A DNA stretch of 64,000 bases from Dryas octopetala (Eukaryota > Streptophyta > Magnoliopsida > Rosales > Rosaceae), in the NCBI GenBank assembly GCA_963921425.1, contig OY992832.1, positions 992,001 through 1,056,000 on the forward strand, written 5' to 3'. Positions 1 to 11,000 of the stretch are shown piece after piece. The position numbers and the translations under genes are program-made. The first letter of the stretch is position 1. Every line of letters starts with the position of its first letter. The notes under the pieces were generated by a model. The model had not been told where the DNA came from. It saw only the letters and a list, made by a program, of their open reading frames with translations, and did no database searches.

Positions 1-537
1 GGCGGCTCAATGAAAAATGAGGTCTAAGGCAAAATTACACAGAGACTTTCTAAATATATTATCCAAAAATATTACTAATAACAAACAAAAGCTTAAGTAT
101 GAGATACAATATTCAAGAACAATAAAACCTAATTTTAAACTTTGAAGTAATGGCTTTGCTAGTTTCCACTTGCCGCATAGATGAACTAGCCCTTCCAGCA
201 AAAAATCAACCCGTAGGCCTGCTTCTTTTAGTTTGAAACGAGAGATATTACAGAGAATGAGAGAAAAGGAAAAAAATGGCAGATGTGAGATGTCCCCGAA
301 AACAATTCATGAAGCAATTTTTTTTGGCCTGATCATTCATGAAGTAATTACTTCATCTATTCATGCTTTATCTCATGCCTAAGGGAATAAAAAAAATCAT
401 AAGCCTCACTAACAAATAATGAAGAATCTCACATCTAAACATTAAACGAGAAAGTGGAAAGCCTCTTTTTGAATTCTGAGGCCTAATTGGCTAAATGTAA
501 ATATTTTTAATGAGGCCTCCCCTAAACCCTAATTAGT

Positions 538-790
538 GTCAAATACTTTTAATGAGGCCTCCCTCAACATGATTTTTTTTTTAATAGTGTCAAATACTTT
601 TAATGAGGCCTCCCTCAACATGATTTTTTTTTTAATAGTGTGTCAAATACTTTTAATATGAGGCCTCCCTCAGCAACATGATTTTTTTTAATAGTGTGTC
701 AAATACTTTTAATATGAGGCCTCCTCAACAACATGATTTTTTTTTAATAGTATGTCAAATATTTTTAATATGAGTCCTCCCTTAACATGA
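538..790. repeat. Minisatellite, 51-56 bp unit, about five copies
   Basis: A unit containing AAATACTTTTAAT, then GAGGCCTCC, then CAACATGA, a T-run and AATAGTGT is repeated head to tail. The AAATA(C/T) anchor recurs near 541, 592, 645, 701 and 757, so the period grows from 51 to 53 to 56 bases. A diverged partial copy precedes the array near 499. Later units carry small insertions (AT after TTTAAT, extra CAA), which shows stepwise divergence. The flanks 1-537 and 791-881 hold no gene I can support. Confidence 0.85.
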
Positions 791-891
791 GGCCCTAGGC
801 ATAGGCCTTGCTTGCCTTATGCTTGAGCCGGCATTGCTGAAAGAGCAAAGTTTGATGTAAATCTCCTGTTTGTATGTATGTATGTTCCCAT

Positions 892-1093
892 GAATAATGC
901 TATACTTACCACATTTCTTATACCACATTTTTATACCATCTCACGTGTCATTACTTTATTGGACAGAGTTTTTCTTTTTTTTTTTGGGTTTTTCTTTTTA
1001 TTTTTTAGTATCCAATGTATGAATGTCATGTAAGTTGCCACATAAGGTGGTATGAAATTATGGTATAAAAATGTGGTATATTTAGCACTACTG
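892..1093. mobile_element. MITE, MULE-like, copy 1 (about 202 bp)
   Basis: A short non-coding element with terminal inverted repeats. The left end carries ATGCTATAC then CCACATTT and TATACCA; the right end is the complementary TGGTATAAAAATGTGGTA followed by TTTAGCAC. Both sides are flanked by ATGTTCCCAT (882-891 and 1094-1103), a 9-10 bp target-site duplication of the kind made by Mutator-like elements. The same element occurs inverted at 10675-10875. It has no coding capacity and would depend on a transposase supplied elsewhere. Confidence 0.85.
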
Positions 1094-1103
1094 ATGTTCC
1101 CAT

Positions 1104-1596
1104 TGATGCTTTGTTTGGCATATATTAACAAACTCTTCTATCAAATAATGATTCGTTGGTCTGAGCAGTGAGCACATATGCATGGAGATTTGGATTTTGG
1201 AACATTCCACAAGTATATACCAGTGTTTTAAAAGCATTTATATATCACTGATTCACTGCCCTTGTTAAACTTATTCATACAATGACCTTTGTCACTAATA
1301 TTCTATCAAACTTTTAAGGTGCATAACAAAAAAATCAACAAGGTATTTACCAAATTAATGATGTTAGGGATCCTAAATTAGAAATTCAAATGAATTATCA
1401 TTTCATGTGTTAGTGTTGTACTTGTTATGATATAAATAAACTTTTGCATTGATCATATATAATCAATAGCACATTATCACATTATTTAGAATTCAAATTT
1501 AGGACACAAATTTAATCACTATCTCTACTCATTTCGGATGGCTAATTTTTCACACCAAAAACAAAAGAAAAGATTAATTTCAAATTAAAAATTAAG
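1104..1596. other. AT-rich spacer, no gene seen
   Basis: About 490 bases between two MITEs. I find no open frame with protein-like composition, no RNA gene and no clear repeat. Confidence 0.6.
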
Positions 1597-1975
1597 AGTA
1601 AATTATAGCAGTGGTCCTCCAACTTTATTTTTAGTATCACTTTGATTTACAAACTTGTTTTTTTAATTTATAGTTCTTGAACTTTCACCCGTGTATCATT
1701 TTAGTTTATTCCATCAATTTCATTTATGTTTTTCATCAATTTTAGTCACGTGTCAAACATGTGAGCCTCTTTTGAAGGTAAAAATGGTAGCTCATCTTCT
1801 CTTCTTCCCTCAACATGATATACGTGATTAAAATTGACAAAAAAAAATATATGGAATGGACTAAAGTGATACATAGGTGAAAGTTTGTAAATTATATAAT
1901 TCAAAAAATAAGTTTGTGGATCAAAATGATACTCGAGGTAAAATTCGAGAAACATTGGTATAATGCTCTCTAAAA
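1597..1975. mobile_element. MITE with long terminal inverted repeats (about 380 bp)
   Basis: The left half (from AGAGTAAATTATAGCA) and the reverse complement of the right half (ending near ATTGGTATAATGCTCTC) share an ordered series of blocks: AACTTT, AGTATCA, TTTGAT, ACAAACTT, GAACTTTCACC or AAACTTTCACC, GTATCA, TTTAGT, CAATTTTA, TCACGT. The whole element can therefore fold on itself, as long-TIR plant MITEs do. Arms have diverged by point changes, so the insertion is not recent. I did not find a convincing target-site duplication, so the superfamily is open. Confidence 0.65.
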
Positions 1976-2101
1976 ATAAAGACAAACTAATTTTAAAAGG
2001 CCTAAGAAAATTTATCTAGAAAAAAGCCCAACAAAAAGCTAAGTATATCGGTAAATAAAGCCCAAGTTAAAACATGATGCCCCTTAAAGATGTAAATCTA
2101 A

Positions 2102-2785
<684 letters not shown>

Positions 2786-3660
2786 AGATCTGGGAGGGTA
2801 ATTTAGGAATCATATAGTGCCTGGTGATGTTAAAACGACATGTAGTTAGTTGTTGATTCTTGAGTAATGTGGGGAAGTCAGTAACATGTAGTTGAAATGA
2901 AATCTAATGCTTTGTTGGATTTGTGTTGATATTTTTGGTTTCTTCTTAATTGCTCGTCTTGTTTGCTTTTCTTCAAAGGTTTATTGAATCAATGGCTGCT
3001 TAACATTTTGTATACCATGGGTTTGATATGTGTTTCCTTTATTTGCACAATTTTTTTTTTTTTTTTTTTCTGCTATGAACATTTTGAAGACTTGAAGTTT
3101 CATAGGAGCTGGATATTTATGGTAATTTGCATTATTAACTAAAATGTTTTTCCTTGTGAATATACTATATTACTTCTTTGTACAATTATTTTATAGACAC
3201 TCAATATTATTACTACAAGAAACTTGTTAGTTCACTAGTCGAATTGTCATTTAAGTGAAACAAAAAATAAAATTCGTCAAAGGGATTAAAAAAAAAAATA
3301 TATGCAAATTTATAATAGAAAAGTACTAAAATATGAAGCCGTATCATTTTCCACATCATTGACCTTTTCTTTTTTGGGATCGGACATAACTACATAAGTA
3401 ATATTTGAGTTAGAAATATTTCAAATTATCAAATTAATTCTGTAAATTAATAAACAAATTTTTATAAATGTAGCAATACTCATATATGGAAAATGTATGG
3501 AGCCCTTAAGAATTTGAAGGTGGAGGCATTTCATTTGTTTTTATTACCAATTTAATGAAATGGCTTATATGGTAAAAACAGCGGAACTTGTCTGGTGCGC
3601 AGTGGAAAATGCCAGATGGGTTAAACTTGCCAATTACACCATAATTTTAAACCCTTCTCA
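2786..3660. other. H3 3' region and spacer
   Basis: It starts with the likely 3'UTR of the H3 gene and continues as AT-rich spacer with a long T-run near 3050-3070. I see no gene here. Confidence 0.6.
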
Positions 3661-3683
3661 AAACGAATCATAGCCGTACAAGA

Positions 3684-3757
3684 TCCAACGGTGGCAATTT
3701 CAAATATAAAAAATTGACCGTTGGCGCTAACGTCGGTTCGGGAGCTTCAAATATAAA
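3684..3757 (+). promoter_or_regulatory. B1 cyclin promoter: two MSA elements, E2F-like site, TATA box
   Basis: TCCAACGG at 3684-3691 and its reverse-orientation partner TTGACCGTTGG at 3714-3724 match the mitosis-specific activator (MSA) core that three-repeat MYB factors bind in plant G2/M promoters. TTGGCGCTAA at 3721-3730 is close to an E2F site. TATAAA at 3752-3757 lies about 125 bases before the start codon. The arrangement predicts peak expression at G2/M. Confidence 0.8.
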
Positions 3758-3882
3758 CCCTTTGCTCATAAACTCCTGAAAAAAACACAAGCGCATAGCA
3801 AACAAATACAGAATCAGACCCAAAAAAAGCAAACAAAGAGAGAAAAGGAGGACATCTCGGCCTTGATCATCAAGATTTGGCA

Positions 3883-6571
3883 ATGGACACTAGAGCAGTT
3901 CTTCCTCCACAACCCAGAGGTTTTCACTGATTTTAATCTCATCTAAGCACTTGTTTTGCTTTCTTCTTCGATGATTCTATGTGGGTTTTGTGATTGTGTT
4001 ATAGGTTCCTTCAAAGTTGTATTCTTTTCTTTTCTGCGTTCATAAATAATGGTTATTTCTCTCGGTTTTGTACTGGTCTTTTGATTATTGAGTAGAACAG
4101 AGATTGTTTCAAATTTTATTTGGGTTTTGGTACTTTTTTTCCTTTTCCAGTTTGGATTTCTGTGTCTATAGGGTTTATATTATTCTTCGTTGTAATTTTT
4201 GAATTCGTTTGCTGTAGTTTTAACTGGGTTTCTGTTCCCCTGATCATTGGGTTGTTAGGGCTATTTATTTTGATTTGCAGAAGAATTCTTTTCATCTTGA
4301 TTTTTCTTTTTTCTAATAAATCTGGAACATTGAATTTATTGGGTTTCTGGTTTTACTGTTTACTTTATCCTTTTCAATGACTATCATGTTTGTTTCTCTG
4401 AATCTTTGTGGGTTCAGTGCCAACTGGGTTCTTTGATTTATTTCGTGTTCTTTCTTGTGGTTGGAGTCATTCAGATTGTTTTGGGGACATTTTGTTTTAT
4501 TTTATTTCTTGATCTTGTCACATTCTCATGTATTTCTTTCATACAGAAAACTGGACTTTGTTTAGTTGTTCATTTATGTTTGTTTTTCTTGAAGGGGATG
4601 GCAAAGTCAAGAATGAAGAAGCACAAAGAAGGAACCGGCGAGCTCTTGGAGACCTCACTAATCATAAGGCGGTTCAGGTTGTTGAAGGGAAGCCCCCTGT
4701 TCAGATTTCTCGCCCCATCACAAGGTCTCTCTCACTCTCTCTAACACACACGCACACACACACGCACGCATGCCTACACGCCCAAGCAATCACTCACAAA
4801 GTCTTGACTTGTTGCAGGAGGTATCATGCGCAACTGTTAGCACAGGCACAGGCACAATCAAAATCAGAAAACAATGTGGTAATAACCTTCGACAACTACT
4901 TTTACCACTTTCTTAATGAAATTCTACTTTCTGAAACTTGGAGTTAATGATACCAGTTCATTGCATTGGTCTCTTACATTTGTAGAACCCAGTAGTGCCG
5001 GTTGTTGAAGATGGGGCTCTCAATAGAAAACGCGGTCCTGCCAAGAAAGTGGCAGTAGCTCCAAAGAAGCTGATAAATGAGGATGTGGTTGTGATAAGTT
5101 CTGATGAAGAAGAAAAGGATAAACCTGTTAATGGATGCAAGCCAAAGCCAAAGGAAGGGCCTTCAAGGAAGGAAGTCAAGACTCTCACTTCGATCCTCAC
5201 AGCTCGAAGCAAGGTGAGTTTAGACGTTCTTTTGGCATATGAATTGATTTTGACCATATTTTGAGAGAATTGCTTCTGTTTCTGTTTTGGAATATTGAAT
5301 TTTTGTTTGCTGCAGGCTATGGCTTGTGGAGTCACTACCAAACCAAAGGAACAGATTGTAAATTTCGATGCAGCTGATGTTAATGATGAATTAGCAGTGG
5401 TTGAATACATTGATGACTTGTACAAGTTCTACAAGCTCGCAGAAGTATTTTCTATTCTCTTCCACCCCCCCCCCCCTACAAATTTCCCCTTTCCCTATCT
5501 CTTCTCTTACAAATGAAAATTTCTCATGCAGGCTGAAGGCCGAGTTCATGATTACATGGACTCACAACCAGACATAAATTCAAAGATGAGATCAATCCTC
5601 ATAGACTGGTTGACAGAAGTTCACAGGAAATTTGAACTGATGCCTGAAACCTTCTACCTCACCGTGAATATAATTGATCGGTACCTTTCAGTGAAGATTA
5701 TTAGGAGGAGCGAACTTCAGCTAGTTGGCATTAGTTCTATGGTTATAGCATGCAAATATGAGGAAGTTTGGGGTCCACAAGTACTGTTCTTCACTTGTTT
5801 TAATCACTGTGCTTGAAGATTCTTATATTCATACTCTGATTCTCAAACATTCTATTTTATCTGAAACGAGCTTCTCAATATGCAGGTCCATGACTTTGTT
5901 AGCTTGTCAGACTATGCTTATAGTGGTGATCATGTACGTTTCATGGAGAAAGCAATCCTGGAGAAGTTGGGATGGTATTTGACAGTTCCCACACCTTATG
6001 TCTTTCTCTCTAGATATATCAAAGCTTCTGTTTCACCTGATCAGAAGGTACTTAATTTACTATGAGTTTTGAGAAAACACAATACTTCAACTCTTTTTTT
6101 TGGTGAAGTAACAAATATTAATTTTCTTTTTCTTACCCTGCAGATGGAGAATATGGTTTTCTTTCTTGCTCAGCTTGGTGTCATGCATTATCCAACAATT
6201 ATTTTGTACTGCCCATCCCTGATTGCTGCTGCTGCCGTCTATGCTGCGCGCTGTACCCTCAACAAGAATCCTTTCTGGACAGAAACTTTAAAGCACCACA
6301 CTGGCTACTCCGAAGAACAGTTGAGGTAATTTCTTATTTCATGTATAATCATATAGTCTGTAAGCATATTCCATACAAAAGGCATATATCATTTACTAAT
6401 TCAAGTAATGTTCTGTCACACAACAGGGATTGTGCCAAGCTCCTGGTTGGCTTTCACGTGAATGCTGCAGAGAGTGCTCTTCAAGCAGCTTATCGGAAAT
6501 TCTCAAAACCTGAATATGGTGCTGTTGCTCGTCTGAGTCCGGCCAAAAGTTTTCAGTTCTTATCTTCATGA
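3883..6571 (+). CDS. B-type (B1) mitotic cyclin
   Basis: Nine exons join in phase: 3883-3919, 4595-4724, 4818-4878, 4986-5213, 5316-5444, 5532-5780, 5886-6047, 6144-6325 and 6427-6571. They give 440 residues, the normal length for the family. The protein binds and activates a cyclin-dependent kinase for entry into mitosis. Near residues 27-36 it has a destruction box (RRALGDLTN), read by the anaphase-promoting complex, followed by ISRPITR, which is typical of plant B1 cyclins. A basic, acidic-patched linker carries VVISSDEEE. The cyclin box then includes [18 protein letters not shown] with the HxKF hallmark of B-type cyclins, IACKYEE, and the C-terminal cyclin fold from the last three exons. 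MSA elements upstream fit G2/M expression. The subtype number within B1 cannot be fixed from the sequence alone. Confidence 0.95.
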
Positions 6572-7302
6572 AGATATTATTTTGAAATTTGTTAGTTTTT
6601 GTATACCATACACCATATGCTAGTGGCGTTTTTAAACAAGAAGATTCTTAGAGACATGTATATCATCAGTTTTCTATATATGTTATATAGATTGGGTTTG
6701 TCATTGTTGCAACAAGATTCAACAATATAGAGATTAAGATGAAACGAAAATGAAAACAAAGAAGTACAAGGTTTGATCAGAGATGGGCTTTATGTCCATG
6801 GGATGAAGATGGGGTTGCTGTAATGTGCGAGAAATTGAAATTACACAAATAAACTCTTAAATCAATTGCCCAAGTAGTTCTTGTTTGGATGAATCTGAAA
6901 CATAAGAGAGGGGATGCATCTGAAACACAAAAGATATGAACATTCATGAATCACAAGTCAAACAGTCAAAAATGAAGTTGCCATGTGATACAGAGCATAA
7001 GATCAGTTGAATTGGTTATTAGAGCGTGAAACTGAAGAAACTGAAATTGGTTATAACGATGGCAGCGAGCATTGTATTTAATAAATATTATATTAATAGG
7101 GTGAGGCTTCAAAGTAACTAATATATCAAATAAGGTGTACCAACTAATTATTGATTCAGTAATATTTATCTTCCTAATGGGTTGGAAGAGATCACAAGTT
7201 CTGACCCCTTCTCAAGATAAAAATAAAATAAAAGGTGTGCCCTTGGCTGGTAGAATGCAGGTCAGTTTAGAGTACAAAGCTACAATGCCAATCATTACCA
7301 GG

Positions 7303-7376
<74 letters not shown>

Positions 7377-8088
7377 ACATAGAATTTTTTGGGTCATACT
7401 TTGCTTTTTAATATCATTATATGAATTTTCTCAGAACTTTTCACTATTGTCTACAGCAATCGTCCAATCTCGGGATACCCTAAATAACTTAAATACTCCA
7501 TATAACCTTAAACCCTATACAATGTTCAGTTACACCACAGAATGGTCTACAAAATAAAGCACCTCTAGTCTTCTGGATATATGACCCGTGAGCTGACCAA
7601 TTATCATTTAATACCAAACTTCAATGCTCATGAATGGAAGAAATAAATTTCCTCCAAGGTTGTTATGCTCATTTGATAAACTGGTTGACGGATAGTTCCA
7701 GGTTCTTCACATTTGCATACATCTTATGAACTGTACAAATGCTATGAGTGCCGAGGTAGAGCGCATCAGCAGTTGTTTCTTGACCACTGGACATTTCTGC
7801 ACACTGGCTTCAATTGTTCACCTTAACATGGCTTGTGCCTTTGGGAAATCATGAGCAAAGATGAATTCTGAAACCAATCATTCATAAAGTATTAGGCCTT
7901 ATTGTCAGTGTTATTGAATGAGGGTGCATGAATATGAGACTCGTGATGAAATGCAATCATAACTGAAGCATTGCAAAGTCTTCGATGACTGAGAGTGTAG
8001 GTTGGGTCACGACTCAATAGTGTATCTCATGAAACCAACTGCACAGATCTAGTAAGACAAATGTGCATGTGTATAATTGGAGTAGAAG
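6572..8088. other. Convergent spacer between cyclin and WD40 genes
   Basis: It holds the cyclin 3'UTR on the left and, on the right, the probable 3'UTR of the minus-strand WD40 gene. A dinucleotide repeat lies in the middle. I see no further gene. Confidence 0.6.
7306..7376. repeat. (CT)n / (CA)n microsatellite
   Basis: An uninterrupted CT run of about 58 bases passes directly into a CA run. Such long pure runs are usually length-polymorphic. Confidence 0.95.
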
Positions 8089-11000
8089 TCATGTCATAGG
8101 ATTTTTTAGGATCTGAAAAACATGAATAAATAAAGGAGGTTTTCAAGAATACAAACCCTTGTTCCAGCTATGATGGTACTGTTGAGGGGATGAACTGCAC
8201 ATGCAGCTACTCCTTCAGACAATGGAACAAACCTATTTTGCTTGTCTTGATTCTTTACTCCAGAAAAACTCTGTACATCCTCACTACAACAATTTTTTAA
8301 CAGCAAATGCACAGGAAAGTAAATAGCAGCATGCTCACACACGCTCACACACACGAGTGTGTATGCAGACAAAGGGCAAAATATAAAAGAAGCAGGTTAT
8401 GTATTAAATTATTAGTTCTGCTAGTCCAGGTTAGGACTTGTACTTTGCCATACTCTTGCAAAACAGAAAAGCTTAGGCAGCACAGTAGGGGTATCCTCCC
8501 CAAAACAAAACCCTTTTCCAGGGGTTGAACCCAGTGGCTCTCATTCTGAAGATAAGAACTGCTCGGCTACTGAGGCCCACATTGCTATTCCTATCTTAAG
8601 CCAGGGTAGACCTGATGGCTAATTAACAAACCTCTAAAGTAAAGTGGTAAGGAGTGTCTTACTTGTAGTCCACATGGCTAGGAGAGCTTGAATCTGGATA
8701 GAAATCCAAAATATGAATGCCGCTGTCAGTTGACGATCCAACAACATAGATCTGCATTAGAAAACATTGGAGTAGCCTGATACTGAGTTTGGTAAGAGAG
8801 TGAAAGACTTTAAGACTTTTCTGTACAATCTCATAGAAATGGATACACATCATATAAATTAAATTTAAGGCCAACAAAATAAAAAGTGCATAGTAATGCC
8901 ACAGGTACCAAACAAGTGTAATCAACCAAATGAGAAATGACTCAAAGTATACAAGCAGCAATGATGTAAACTTTCAAATCATTATATCAAATTCAAGCAA
9001 CCTAACTTCCCAATTCCACCCTGTACATTGATTGCTGAGCAAGACTCAAGGATAGAAAAACTGCTTATGAGACAGAAATTCTCATTTAAAAAGATGCAAA
9101 ATGTCTAAATAAGAAACAGTCAGGTTCTGCAAATGGAAATGCAGTATGAAATATAAACAAGAAAATTCCCTTTTAGACAAATATGTACCGGTCATTCTAC
9201 AAGTTAGTGAGCTTAACAAAGCACATAAATACTGCTTTGTTCTTTTGTACCCCTCATTATTTTAGATTCCAAAATTTCATCTGATAATTTCTCTAACCAA
9301 AGTTAATATCCAATTCTCCTCTTAGCTAATACCACCAAAGGTAAAATAAAGGGCCACTTATAAGCAATTCAAGATAATGCTTTGTTCAAGAGAAGCTGGT
9401 GAATTGATAAACAAATTATATGCTACCATCACAAGTTCCACCATGCTATCAAAACTAAGCAGACCAAAATGTATTTCACTTTCATAACATGAAAATGAAA
9501 TTAAATAATGAAAAATGGGGGGAACCAATAATTGAAATTCCTTACCGAATTTGTTGGTAGCCATGAAGGTTTTCTCAAATATGACAGGTCAGCTGACATG
9601 CCAGAATCATTTCTACTCCCTCAAAATGAACAGGATATAAATAGAGCTATTAAACACAACATGCTAATGTTTCCAATGTTAATACAGCCTATTGAATGGA
9701 TTTAACTTTACTTACAGCCAAGCAGGTGGAGGACAGTGAATATGTGTAACTTGAAAATTATAAACGTCCAAAACACCCGACCTACATTAAATGAGGTACA
9801 AGCAAGAAAAAATACACAATATGTTAGAGATGTTTTTCGGAAGAGAAAGCTATATCATATTCTAATTGGAAACATCATTAAAGGCTATATGGCCTACATA
9901 ATGCATGTACTCCTATTGTTTTCTAGAGTACATCGCACTTTGACTTAGACCATAATCTATTTCCAAATAAGATTTTTTTAATTCAGAAAAAAAAGTTAGC
10001 AAGTGTCAGAAAAATGCAGCTGTAAATTCAGAATAGTAGTAGTAGTAGTGGAAAAGAATTCATCCCCTGACCTACCAACCATCATCAAGATGGAATGCCA
10101 ATTGGTTCGGGCAAGATGGATCAAAATTAATGGAGTGTATTTCCTTAGGAACAATGTCTGATTGTGCCTGAAAAAAATGAGAATAATTTGTTTTGTGTTA
10201 GTTAAGAGCATGCAAATCATGACTTGTATACAGCACTGGTCTAGTAAAATAGACCTAACTGTTCACATTACTGATATTAAATTGTTTATGGTTTCTGTCT
10301 TCAATATGAGAATATGAACAAATATATAGTGCTTACAAGGTAAAATGCATAAACACAGCTCTCTATGAATAATTATTTTTTTTCTAACAACAATTTTTGT
10401 AAATAATAAACATATGTGATACCTTCAGAGGCCCAATTTTCTCTAACATTGATGATAACTTCAATGACGTTAGAGGTGGATGACATATCTATACAAACAA
10501 AAAAAAACTTATTACTCTTGTTCTGCAGAACATATATATACCAATCAAGTTCAATATTTTGTCAAGATTGTCCTTGGTATATTAGCAGAACTGCTAGGAA
10601 TAGTTCAGTGTGCTGATTTTCAGTTCTTGTAATATTATATGAAGTTAGAAAATAAAAATATGTAATTAAAAATACAGTAGTGCTAGACATTCCACATTTT
10701 TATACCATAATTTTATACCACCTTATGTGGCAACTTACATGGCATTCATGCATTGGACATTAAAAAATAAAAACAAAAATCCAAAAAGAAAAAGAAAAAC
10801 TTTGTCCAGTAAAATAATGACACGTAAGATGGTATAAAAATATGGTATAAAAATGTGGTAAATATAACATTATTCTTAAAAATAAGAACCCAAATTTACT
10901 TCTTTATGACTCTGAAAAGCAGAAGATGTTCTTCCTCCACGAAGATCCCATACATAAATAAACCCATGCTTTCCAGCTCCAAAAACAATCTGAAAAATAT

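Noticed and set aside
7135-7557. 140-codon frame across the CT repeat
   Set aside because: Its length comes from the stop-free CT/CA microsatellite (Ser-Leu run); no other coding sign.
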